From the NCBI GenBank assembly GCA_034620365.1, contig JAQGEQ010000071.1:2046001-2110000 (forward strand): a stretch of 64,000 nt of DNA. The letters are read 5' to 3'. Positions 23,178 through 40,370 of this stretch are shown in pieces. How positions within the stretch are numbered: position 1 is the first letter of the stretch; every line of letters begins with the position of its first letter. This DNA is from Pegea sp. RAD2-039. Taxonomy: Eukaryota > Chordata > Thaliacea > Salpida > Salpidae. Position numbers and translations under genes: made by a program. Below the pieces are notes generated by a model. It was not told the origin of the DNA. It was given only the letters and a program-made list of their open reading frames with translations, and did no database searches.

Positions 23178-26177
23178 TTAATGTATCGTATATATACGGC
23201 CTTCTATTAAAGGTTGAATCTGCCATTTCAATAGCTCGGATGTTTGTGATCTTTCTTTTAATAATTGTTCATTAATAAAATCGTTTCTATCACGAATAGG
23301 AAATTGATGCTGAGTAAAGTTTAATGGGGGAATAAAATTAGGAGTGTGGATAGGTTGGTTTTCATCTACTTCAATTGGTGATTTAGGTCTAGGTGTGCTT
23401 GTATCACCATTTCCATCATTTGGACTGATAATGCTTTTAACATCTCGTTGTACTATGTCCAATGGACCAGCAATTTCATTTATATCAGAAATTGTAAAAG
23501 CTTCATTTATATTTCGAATATTTGCAGAACTTGTAATATTTTTTCCATCTTGTGAAATGAAAACCTAAAAAAATAAACTGAATACTTAACTACTTCAATA
23601 ACTACATCATCAACTACTTCATCAACTACGTCATAAGCTACTTCATCAACTATATCATCAACTACATCATCAACTACGTCATTAACTATTTTATCAACTA
23701 CATCATCAGCTACATCATCAACTACTTCATCAACTACATCATCAACTACTTCGTCAGCTACATCATCAGCTACTTCATCAACTACATCATCAACTACTTC
23801 ATCAACTACATCATCAACTACTTCGTCAGCTACATCATCAGCTACGTCATCAATTACTTCATCAACTACTTCATCAACTACATCATCAACTACATCATCA
23901 ACTACATCATCAACTACATCATCATCTACACCATCAACTACTTCTTCAACTACTTCGTCAGCTACATCATCAACTATATCATCAACTACATCATCAACTA
24001 CTCCATCAACTACATCATCAACTACTTCGTCAGCTACATCATTAGCTACATCATTAACTATTTCATTAACTACATTATCAACTACTTCACTAACTACTTC
24101 TTCATCTACGTTATCATCTAACCTGACACGAGTGTTTTTCTTCAAATTTCAATAGCTTGTTAACATTCATGATATGATTACGAACAGCAGTTGATAATAA
24201 AGGGCCGGAATCTGGGTCTGTTAAAACTTTACAGTTTTTGAAACAGTTATATCCATCTTTTCCACGAGATACGTAAGACTTTGTTGCCAATCTATACTTT
24301 GCTTTCAAGTCAACTTTTTTTCCACTTATAAGAACACTTTCAACATTAACTCTTTCACCTTTTTCAGCATTTTCGTTAAATCCAAACGACAAGTGAGAAA
24401 CCTGCAAGCAATCAAATCACTGCCACTAATGAGCATATGACGTCACAAACCTGTGGATAGCGGCCATCTTCACTTGGCAACCGGCTGACACCATTTTCAA
24501 GACCTTCAACCAACTGTTGCCCAGTTACTTCAATTGTTACAATCGTGTCTTTAATTGGTAGAATTGTGAGAACATCACTTAATAAAAATTTCCCTTCTTC
24601 ATGTATTCGATCTGATCTAAACGTCCCCGAGTTGATGAGGACTGCGTCTGCCTGTGTGATCGTTGCCATGACATCAGCGACGAAATTTCCTAGTATTGTT
24701 TCGCGTGTTCGAACCATATGTGATCTGCCATCTAGTGGCGACTTTAAAGATGTTTTTTAGTTGATTACTTTCAGTAATGGGAAATTACCTTTATAAGCCC
24801 TATACTAATACTAAAACTTGCTTGTAAGGCTTTTTGATATTGTTCGATTAAATCCAACATTTCGATGTCAGGTTGTGACGTCATATCGATGCTGTGACGA
24901 GTCACTACGTGTTCGATCGACGAATCGTATTTGAGTGCGATTCGAAGCTCAGAAAAATCAAAAAAGTCTGTTCCCGATTTGATGACCAGAGAGTCTGAAA
25001 CAAATTGGTTGCAGATGGTTTCTAATGGTGCAGATGGTTGCAGATGGTTTTGAATAGTTCGAATAAATGGAAAACGCTTTTTTCAACTTACTTTTTCCTT
25101 CATAGAATCCATAGTCATGGTCATGACCTCCAAGAACCAAATCAATTTCTGAAACTTCATCACTTAATTTTTTATCATTTGGCCATCTCATATGTGTTAA
25201 GGCAATTACAATATCAACATCTGATATCTAGAAACAAATATATTTGAAATACAAAACATCTATAAAAATAAACTCAAAAAAACTCAAGAAGTGAAGAAGA
25301 TTCAAAAACATCAACAAACGAAACCAAACCTCTCGAAGCTCTCGAGCCAATTCTCTTCCCACTTTAACAAAATCGAAATATTCTAATTCATGTCTTTCAA
25401 TTGTCGTCAACGTTTCCAACCATTCCTCTTCGACTAAACCAATTAATCCAATCTAGAAGCGATGGCATCATCATGTACATCATCAAATATTCAAATTACC
25501 TTCAAGCCATTCTTCATTTGAACAATTTCGCTTCTTTTTCCTTCAGCTAGCAATCTACCTGTCAATTTATCTATCACATTGCTTAGCAACCAGCGCGAAT
25601 TCATTTGTTCGATGCAATTAACCGCATGTTTGACGCCGAAGTCGAATTCGTGGTTTCCAAACACGCAAACATCTACCTGAAACTCAACTTACTAAAATGG
25701 CTTTTTATGAAAATGGCCTGACTCACTCCAATCAAATTAAAGATTTTTATCATGTGACTTCCTAGAGTGGCGCAACTCAGTATCGAAGGGTTCAAGCAAT
25801 CGCCACTAAACAGCACTAGAGGTCGCTGTCCTGTTTGGGACTCAATCGTGTTTAATCGCGCTTTAAAAGCGGCTGTAAATCGTGCAACACCGCCCTGTTT
25901 ACCACCGATGACGTCATAGACATCATTAAAGTGAAGAATACTAAACTGGCCGATTGATTTCTGAATTTAACGATTTAGCGATATGCAAATCAGATGTAAA
26001 TGAGCTTACTTTTAGTTTTTTTTTTACTTCAGAAGTTTCAGGATCGATTTGAGGGAATTCGCATGAACTTTCCGGCCAAGAACTTTCACTATTCTCGAAA
26101 TCGGTGACGTCATCGTAATTTTGAAGTAAAGCAGTTTGGAATTGATGATCGAGTGATGATGACGCGCAGCCCATCAC
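23178..26177 (-). CDS. 5'-nucleotidase / metallophosphoesterase family protein
   Basis: Nine exons (minus): 26010-26177, 25727-25960, 25500-25676, 25330-25452, 25092-25227, 24789-24994, 24451-24741, 24123-24401 and 23178-23564, giving ~665 residues. The N-terminal metallophosphatase motifs are present: LHFNDVYD, FSGDCLNPS, FGNHEFDFG, ALTHMRW and GGHDHDYG (the dinuclear metal site). A C-terminal 5_nucleotid_C domain follows (DGRSHMVRTRETILGNF, INSGTFRSD, GKDGYNCF). The protein therefore likely hydrolyses nucleotides or related phosphate esters. Unlike CD73-type ectoenzymes it has no signal peptide. It starts MMGCASSS, or MGCASSS from the second ATG (26174), a pattern compatible with myristoylation plus palmitoylation. 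It also carries a ~130-residue non-conserved tail. The nearest family may be cytoplasmic UshA-like proteins of invertebrates; the substrate is unknown. A 12-bp minisatellite fills the last intron. Confidence 0.9.
23585..24118. repeat. 12-bp minisatellite in the last intron of the nucleotidase gene
   Basis: About 45 copies of variants of actacatcatca (plus strand), with cttcat and cgtcag substitutions in a higher-order pattern. On the minus strand the array is open for about 200 codons as VVDD/VVDE repeats, in a different frame from the flanking exons. It begins within a few bases of the donor of the penultimate exon and ends about 20 nt from the acceptor, so the 558-nt intron is almost all repeat, roughly ten times the usual intron length here. 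Confidence 0.95.
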
Positions 26178-29100
26178 AATTTGTCTCTTATTTATTAGTT
26201 TTAATTCTTAAAACATAATTACAAATTAAATCAAAAATTTTCATCAAAAGATTTAACTATTGTGATGATGACGTCATAATCGATTATTTTGTTGAGAGAA
26301 AATTATTGAATGTTTCCTAATTTATTTTTCAAAAAGCGCATAATCTGCTGTCAAAACAGGTGATAGAGATAAGTTAGTCTTCAACACCTTCAATCACCAA
26401 GCATAAAGTTCATTCTTCTGGTTTTTGTGTCATTACCCGAAAAGTTAGAAAAAGTCGGGTTACTAGATGAACTTAAATGGCTTCAAAACATTTTTCCTTA
26501 TTAGCGATGAAAACGAATTATTAAAACTTTTTATAAAGTATTTGTGAAAATTGTTATTAAAGATGATATAAGATATTTATCATTCTGCAATCTCAAAATA
26601 AGTTTATGATTATGGTTTATACTAAGAATGATGATTAATAAAAAGCTGTAATATCCTGCTGCGTTAATAGTCTGATAACTAAACAAACTTTTTTAATCTA
26701 AATTATTAGATTAATAACAATTTTTAGTAAAATCAAATTAGAAATTTCCTTTCATTTAAAACTAAATTTAACTTAAATTAAAATTTTATTTGAAAAAAAA
26801 AACTTTTATTTAAAATCAACTTTTGAAAACAGAAAATTCTCATTTTCAAATTAAAAAACAAAACTTAAAAATAAAAACTTTATTTTTTATTTAAATGTTT
26901 TTTACTAATCCCCTGACAAAAAAAAATAAACTTTTTCTCCTTCTATAGAGGAACAAACATAGGAAACTAACATATTTTACTTTAACATTTTTCCTTCTAA
27001 CTTTACAAAAACTGTTATAATTCATATTTTTTTATTTCAAATTTAGAAAACTTTTTAATTTACTTTCACTGTAGGAGCCCAGTAGCTTCTAGCAAACCAG
27101 CACCATTATTCATTTTATTGTCATCGACGTAAAATTTGTTTTATAATAAACGTCAACATTTGCACAAAACCAAAACAATGCTAATCAAATGTTATCTAAA
27201 AAAATTCTGTTAGAAAAATACTATTTCAAATCATCAACTTTTAATTTAATTGTCTAAAACTTTTGCAACAAATATTTGTTTATGAAAATTTAAATAAACT
27301 TTTTACAGTTTTAGAATAAAGAAGTTTGAAGTTTAATTAAAATACACACTGAAATTGTTTTTGTTTGTCATGTGGCCTCTGGCTGGGTTAACCAAAGGTG
27401 TCACTCGATCAGATGCAAGTTGAAACAATTAAAAGTTTTTATTTTAAAATCTCTTGCAGAAAAATCTTTTGTAAAAATGTTTTTTTTTAAATAAAGTTAA
27501 ATTTCAAAACCAAAATTAGTTAAGAAGTTACAAAACTAAAGTTTTGAAATTTAAAAAGATTTCAAAATGTTGAAGGTTTGTAATAGTAAGATTTTAAAAG
27601 ATCTAAAAGTTTAATAAATTGAAATATTCTTTTAATATACAAAAACAGATTTACATTTTCTTATAACAATTTCTTTTAAGAAAAATTTTATTGTAGTTAA
27701 CTTTCAATAATCGTTTTAATCTACAATTAAAAAATTTCAACAATTGTGTTTTGCTTCACTTTTAAATAATATTGAGGTTAGAATTATACAATCAAGTATT
27801 CAAACTATTTTTTTAATAACATTGATTATTTAATTCTATTTATAATTAATTTAACTTAAAAACTGCATTAAAACAGTCTTTTTTTTAACTTTAATAAACA
27901 AACTTTGATAAATAAAAATAAACAGCTTTTGATCAAAACTTAGAGTGAAAATAGGACAAAGGTCTAGTTATTGTATAATTTTTCTTTAAAGCAACCTTAT
28001 GTGAATGTTTCTAAAATCTAAATATATTCTTGAGACTATTAATTATTTTTTTAATACTTTTTTTAATAAGTTGAAGAAATTATTTTACACCTTCTTTTTT
28101 TATTGAAATTTATTTTAACTAAGTTTATCCTTGATTATTGAAATCTGTATAGCCTCAGTTTAATATTTTTTAACAACTATTATAATAACTATAGTTATTT
28201 AAATTCGTTTAGAACCAAATATAATATTAAAATTTTTATTTTATTTATATTTATCTAAAATTAAATATCGTATTATTATTTTTACTAGTATTAAAAGATT
28301 ATAACAATGTTTTAAAATACAGTAAAACTTATAAGATGAGATTTTTTATGGTTTTTGAGTTAGTTTTTATCAATCTATTAATTTCATTTTCTTGAAGTGA
28401 CTAATATGGGTTTATTACTAAACTTGTTTGAAAAATGTTCAATGTATCAATTAATTAAGCAATTTTTTTTACTAACTTAATAACTGTTGGATATATATAA
28501 ATTTGTAAAACTTTTTAGATTGCTATAATATTTTGTTCAATTCAAAATTTTTTGGTAAAAAGGTTTTCTAAGGTTTTACGACATTTTAATTTCTTAGATT
28601 TAATTTCTAGACTTTTAAAAGGTTATAATAGTTTATCATTTTAGATTTACTTGTTTTAAACCCCTACATTAAGTTGAGTAACTAACCTCCAAGTTTTAAG
28701 TCCTACGACCTCTAGCAAGCATCTTTAAATATAATGTCATCTTTGAAAATCGACAAATACATTTTTAGAATAATTTTTTTTACAAAACTTTTCTGTCGTA
28801 TAAAATTGACTTTGATAAAAATACTTTTCTTCAAATTAAATATTAATAAACATTTTCAATTAATTCCTTTTAAATAGATTGATAAAAGTAAGTTAGTAGT
28901 TGAAGAAAAATCTTGAATAACTTGAAGAAATCATTTCTTTTCTATTCACTTTTTTTAGTTTTATTTTTAGTTTATTCTTTGAAAATTGAGATATTTTGTT
29001 TTGTCGAGAAGCTTCTAACTTAAAAAAAATACACAACTTTCATTTGAAATGAATGTTTTTTTTTTTAATTTAAGCTTGGTTTGTTGTTTATAAACTTTAA

Positions 29101-30033
29101 GATATTTTTATTAGGATTATAAACGATTTTTTAAACTGGTTCTGTTACTGATGAGAATATATTTAGTTTTTTATTAACTCTAAAACTCATTGATTTAATA
29201 ATCTTCTGATTTTTTTAAATTTTCAAAATTTTTTGTATATTACTTATTAAAGAAAAACTATTTTAAGAAACTATAATTAGATAGAATTTAAGATTAGTAA
29301 GTTTTATTGAAAGTTTGAATTTTTTCACTCTTTTTTTATAAAATGATCATACCTTCACTTAAAAGTGTTTAACTTTTAACTAAAAGAAGTTTTTTTCAGT
29401 TTTCAATCATTACTAAGCCAGGTAATCAATTTTAGTTTATTTTATTTTCAAAACTATTTTTAATAAATTATATACAAATGACCAAAGAAAAATTTTTTGG
29501 AGCTTTTTTTAGAAAATTTGTTGTCACAAAATAAAGCCCAAAACAGAACTATTACAGAACTTAGAATCTGTGTTTCAGAATTATATTTTATAAATCTACA
29601 AAAAAAAATAAAATGAGTTTATTGAGTTTAATAAATTTTTCACCAGAATTTTATTAAAAAATAATTTAATATATGATTTATTTCTAAATATTATTAAGCT
29701 GAAAGGTTTTAACATGAACTTTAGAAACTTTTTTATTGTTAGTTTTTTGTTAATATTAGTTTTGAGAAAGAAAATATTTATAAAAATGGTGCTTTTGAAA
29801 ATTACTTGCTATCCCTGTATCTTATGTTTTATGAATTGGTTGATTTATTTTTATTTTGTTTATAATTTATCTAAGTATTTCTGTCTTTTTTCACAAACAT
29901 TTATACTTTTATTATCAAACATAAGATCTGATTTGAATGTAGATAATGCTGAAATAAATTTTTGTAGCATTTTTTAACTGTTAAAACTGCAAAAAAGGTT
30001 AAACTAGCTATTGGTAAAAACTGGAAGCTGAAA
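26178..30033. other. 3.9-kb AT-rich divergent intergenic region
   Basis: Lies between the divergent starts of the nucleotidase (minus) and the kinase (plus), so it should hold both promoters. One TGACGTCA lies about 90 nt upstream of the nucleotidase start (near 26270). The remainder is low-complexity AT. An 87-codon frame at 29714-29977 is Phe/Leu/Ile-rich, as expected by chance in such sequence. Confidence 0.5.
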
Positions 30034-35106
<5,073 letters not shown>

Positions 35107-38100
35107 ATCTACTAATCATCTTGCTTTGCATACGTCATCTAATCAAACTTCTTAAAAGTATTTTGAAATTTTTATAAATTGGGTTTTATTTAAAATTCAT
35201 TCCTTTGAATAAATTTGTTTAAAAATTTTGAAATTTTTTTTTACCAAATCAGAAAAAGCTTTAAAGAGTTTGAAATTTTTTCAGATTAAAGATTTCTATT
35301 TTTAAATCAAAACTTTTTTCTTAATTTGTATTATTAGAAGTAAAAATATTTTCTGTTTAAACTTTCTTTCGCTAGGTGGCGCCAAACATTAATTTTTCAG
35401 AAATAGCTTTTATTTAAACAAAATAGAATTTAATTTTTTATTTAGTTTTAATTTTTTGGTAAAATTAAATCAACAAAAATTTAAAATTGTTTTAAAATCG
35501 CTTTTAAAGTCAAAACAAACTTTTATTTATCTAACTGAAAAATAGTTCAAACTGTTTTATAAACATACTTTAAGCTATTTTTGTAAACTTTTCAAGTATT
35601 TTTCAATTTTCTGCTTGTTAAACATCATGACATCATAGCTTCAAAATGTTCTTGTCTTTTTACTATCCAGAAGAAAAACAAAATAATTAGGATAACAAAA
35701 GGATTGGAAGAAGTTTAAAAATTGGACTGTTTGAAGATAAAGTTTGTTCTGCTTCACTGACTTTCATGCTTCAATGATTTTCAGTTAAAATTGGAAATTT
35801 AAATATTTTCTTTTTTTCAAATTGTTCTATTTTAAGATTTTCAATGATTCTTAAAGAAAGTATTTTAACATTTTGTAGCCTTCAAAACATTTAAAATACT
35901 TCATATAAAATGAAACATCAAAAGATTTAAAATTGTTTGCTGAAGTTTTAATTTGATCATAAAACTATGATTGAAAAAAGATTCGTTTACAAAAAATGTC
36001 ATCTCAGTAAATCTCTTAGATCATATCTTAAAGATCTGTCGCTGATCTCAGCAAAAAAGCTTTAGAATCACTTAAGTAAGAATTTTTGATCTTATTTACG
36101 ATCTTATATATCCCTGGATAAACAAAATCATCAAAATGTTAAAAACAGAAAACTTTTGAGTCATCAGAAAAGGATTTGTAAATTTTCATCTTTTATCAGC
36201 TTGTAGAAAATGATTTTCAAATATTTGTTCTTCAGAAGTTTTTTTTTTTAACTTGTTTCATCTCATTCAATTAAGAAAAAGAAAAAAGACACAAAAATCG
36301 ATTCTAAGAATTTTTCTAATCATTTAACTTATTATCAAGAAATAATAATTTTTTATTTAAATAATATTTGATGAATAATGGAACTTTTCTCGGATAAACC
36401 TTTTAATTACAAAAACCATCGCCGAAAAATTCGTCAAATACTTAGAAAGATTTATTTCTATCAATTAAAATTTGAATTAAGATAAATATTTTGTAAAAAC
36501 TTCGGCTGTGGTGGTTTCTTTCATCAATGATGGTGACAATTAAGTGACTTCAAAATAGATTTAAAGTTTTTACAGATTTTTTTTGATTGATGAAACAAGT
36601 TTTGGGGTATTTAGTGAAAAAGTGTTTTTCTTTAATTACTTTTAAATTATTAATTTACAAATTTATTTTCATCATAAAAAATTTGAAGCAGAAATTTATA
36701 TGTTTGGTTTAGATGGTTAAAATTTGGTTTTTAAGTCAACGGAATGATTCAAAAATGAAAAGAAAACTACTTTTATAGTTTATTATCAAAACTAAGAAAT
36801 AATTTGCTACTTATTTTCTAATTTGAATAAAAATCTAACTTTTGTTCAATTAAAACTAATTCTTTAAGATTTCTTTAAATACTTCAAATATTTTACTAAA
36901 AAGCTGAAATTTCGTTAAAAATTTTTCAAAAAATCATTTTAAGAATTACTTATGAGAAAATTGTTTAGATAAAATTTAGTTTTATGAAATTAAAATGTTA
37001 TTCTACAAAATACAGACAAGTTCTTAGCTGAAATTAGTAAAGTTGATAAAAAATAATTTCAAAGTTTTCATTTAAGACATTTTTGTTGAAGATTTTCAGA
37101 GATAAAATTTGTTTCCAGATCTTATATGAAATAATTGGAATTTTTTTCAATTTGATCAAAAACTTTAATATCAAAAGTAATTGTTGATCAGTTTTTTATT
37201 TTTTATTTTAGTTTCATAAACGAAGGAATCTCTTAATTTTTTCAATAATATTTTCGAAGATTTTTTGAAAAATTGTAAACTAAAATATTTGCTGTTTAGA
37301 TTCAAGAAGTAGTGATGTGGTTAATTAGTAATTTAAAAAATTTGTAAATATTTTCATTTTAAAACTCAAAAACAGAATTAAACTAAAGATCCAACAAATT
37401 ATCTTCTAAATTAAAGGCTTTGATACCAAAATATTGTTTTTATTTTAGGTGATGAACTAAATTATTTATTTTATAAATTTTTAAAACAGATAAAAAACGA
37501 TCAACTTTATTTCCGTGAAAGTTTCAAACTTGACACAAACATTAACTTTGAAGGTAACGTTTCTCACGAATCCAAAACCATTTGAATAAATTAGAAATAC
37601 AAATTTGCTAAAAAAAGGTAATAGAAGTCCTCAGCACCTAGCTCACTATATACCAAAGCATTTGATTTTTTGGGAAATAATTTTACATTTGAAGTACTTT
37701 TAAAATGTTGTGTTCTTAGCAGATAGAAAAGCGCGTTATTTAAATTATCAAAAGTTAAAAACAAAATATTTGTTTGATTAAGAGAGATTAAAATTCTTTT
37801 CATAAAACGATTATTCAAACGATTATATAAGTTTAATTGATAAAATCTATTTTTGAAATTGATCTTGTTTACAAGGTTAGTTTTTGTGGATTTTTATGTA
37901 ACAGTTTAAATATTTAACATTAGATTTTCAAGGGTATCTTAAGGTCTAATATTGGATTAATAATGATAAAGTTTGAATAATTATAATTTAGACTGTTTCA
38001 ACTGCTTACTCTAAGCTAAAAGAGAGATGAGGTGTTAATTAAAACTTTTGATATCTAAACAAAAACTTATTTTGTACAAAACAGAGTAATTTCAAGTGAA

Positions 38101-39989
38101 ATATTTTTTACTATTGATAGTAAAATTATTCAAAACTTTCTTGAGTAAGATAATTCAAATAACAACCAGATGAAAATTATTGGCAACATTTTAATAATTG
38201 TTTTTAAAAAAATTTCAGTTTAAAAAAAAAACAAAATATCAAAATTTGAAAGATGTACTAAAAATCTTGATATTTATTTTCTTTTTTACTATAAATTATT
38301 CGAATCATAATTGCAACTGTTACTTTCAGTAATAACTCCTAATAATCATTTTATTCTTAAAATCATTCAAGAATTATCATTTTCTACAATCATTGCTTTT
38401 GAAAGTCAAAGTATAAATATGTTTACTTAAAGATTTTGACAAAGCCTTTAGGTTTAGAGTTTATCTTATTGTTAAACATCAAATTTTCTTGGTTTAAACT
38501 CAAATATAGATTAATAAAAATTTATATTTTGTTTTTACAGGTACAAAGAATACCAAAAAACTTTGTTTTTTATGAATCAGTTAAAATATAGAAACAGACT
38601 TTGATATTTTGGTTTTAGAAATCTATTTGTTTGCTTACATTTGGTTTTACCTCAGAAAATTCTTTCAAACGTTTTTACAGTTTGTTGACCACAACTTAAT
38701 TGATATTTTTCATCAAAAATTATTTCATAATTTTTTATACAACTAACTTATATAATAAAGATTAATTTATGTTAGAATTTTTAGACCGAATAAACATTGA
38801 ATAAAATAATAATCTAATAGTTTGAAATATTCAAATTTTCTTTTTCTGATATGAAAGAATCAATTTATTAACATTTTTCACATTTTTAAGCTGAAAAACA
38901 TTTTTGAAACTTCAGTGTTTATACTTGTCAAATTGAAAAATCTTTTAACTACTTTTAAGTAGATGACTAAATTAAAAAATTTAAATCAAAAATTGAATTA
39001 TTTATTTACAAATTTTACAAATTTACATTTTTATTTATTAGAACAACATCAATTCGATTTTTTCGGTTTAGCAATTTCATTTATTTTGAATTTTATTACA
39101 AACTTCATCTATAAAAACTTAATAACTTTACCAAAAAGTGTTTACAATTTACTTTTTTCAATTATATTCAAACTTACCATTTAGATTGATCAAATTTTGA
39201 TTTATTTTCATATTTACAGTTTCTTGTTTATTTTTTAAGATGTGTCATCTGAGAAACAAACAACTGACAACTTGATGCAAATTATTTCGGCTTCTTACAA
39301 TAGCCATTGGCTACCAGTGAATAACAATTTTCATCATTTCATAATCTTCAAATTTATGCAAATACTAACACGTAGCACTATATCATCACTTGCAGACGTC
39401 ATCATTATCACTTAGTTAGCTGTTTCGACAAATCAACATTATGACGTCAGCAGCTAGAAGCGATAGAACTAAACTGCACTTATTAAAAAAAGACCCAAAC
39501 TATTTTTGAGATAAATTTTCATTGATTTGAAAATATTTGAAATTTTTTTAGTCTTTAATTTTTTGAGATTTAAAATAATATTAAAATCAATTAGACCAAT
39601 TAAATGTTAAATTATTAAAACTTCTTTTTATAAAAGATTAGTGAGATTTATGTTGAAGTTCTAAAGTTTATGAATAGAGTTTATTTGAAATTGTAAAATT
39701 TTTGATTTAAAAAATCAAAGTCGAAATAAAAATGTTTGAGAGATGACTTGAAAAAAAGTTGAAGAAAAAGTTGAAAAGTGTTAAGAAAAAGGTTTAGGGT
39801 TATAAAAAGAAGTAATCTTCTGCTGATGTCGTCATATCGGCCTATTCAGGTAAGATTAAGTTTCATATCTGAAAATCAAATAAAAAAAACTTTATTAAAA
39901 ATGAAATTTTTTTTTAGTCGTAGAATTTATTGCGGCATTTGAAGAAAGAAGTTTTTTAAAGAAAAATTCTTTAATCAAAAATCTATAAA
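35107..39989. other. 4.9-kb AT-rich desert
   Basis: No supported exon. Frames at 37591-37818 (-) and 38963-39184 (+) are Phe/Leu/Asn-rich and lack any homologue or splice context. Around 39240-39460 the base composition is less extreme and a TGACGTCA lies at about 39442; this may be regulatory sequence for ILP1. An exon-like 5' UTR and intron may lie at 39840-39920, where an acceptor (poly-T then AG) ends at about 39918. Confidence 0.45.
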
Positions 39990-40370
39990 ATGAAATCTAT
40001 AATCTTTACTCTACTGATCGTCATCATTGGATGCTCTCTAAAGGTTGCCTCATCAGAAAAAGTCTGGGCATGCGGAATCGAGCTCACTAGAAGATGGAGA
40101 GATGCTTGTAAAGAAAGTCATTATCATAACAGTTTAGTGGCTTTAATGCAAAGAATTTTACTAAAATATAGAAGGTCTACAAAGGAGTTAAACCATCATA
40201 CGTAAGCTAATTTCTTATCTTTTGTTTCAATTAATTATAATTTTGATTTTTATAGAAAAAGAAGTGCTAGACGAAGAATAAAAAAGCGTTCCTTAAGTCA
40301 AGATTGCTGTGCCAAGGCTTGCACATATGAACATATTCAACGAAATTATTGTCACCGTTTTCGTAACTAG
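39990..40370 (+). CDS. Insulin/relaxin-like peptide ILP1
   Basis: Two exons, 39990-40201 and 40256-40370 (phase-2 intron), encode 108 residues. A hydrophobic signal peptide (residues 1-22) is followed by a B chain with C-x11-C (VWACGIELTRRWRDAC), which retains the CG start of insulins. A C-peptide rich in basic pairs ends KKR, and the A chain reads QDCCAKACTYEHIQRNYC. Dibasic sites (KR, RRR, KKR) support processing to a two-chain secreted hormone. The A chain follows the family CC-x3-C pattern, but the last spacing is nine residues instead of the canonical eight. Six cysteines in all. A polyadenylation signal AATAAA lies at 40550. The receptor (insulin/IGF RTK or relaxin GPCR) cannot be told from sequence. 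Confidence 0.9.

Noticed and set aside
23507-24145. 212-codon acidic frame (VVDD/VVDE repeats) as a gene
   Set aside because: It is a stop-free 12-bp minisatellite inside an intron, out of frame with the flanking exons and with no start context or homologue.
29714-29977. Possible small membrane protein upstream of the kinase
   Set aside because: Phe/Leu/Ile-rich composition expected by chance in AT-rich DNA; no homologue, and it ends just upstream of the kinase start.
38963-39184. 73-codon frame in the desert
   Set aside because: Low-complexity Asn/Leu/Phe composition with no splice or homology support.
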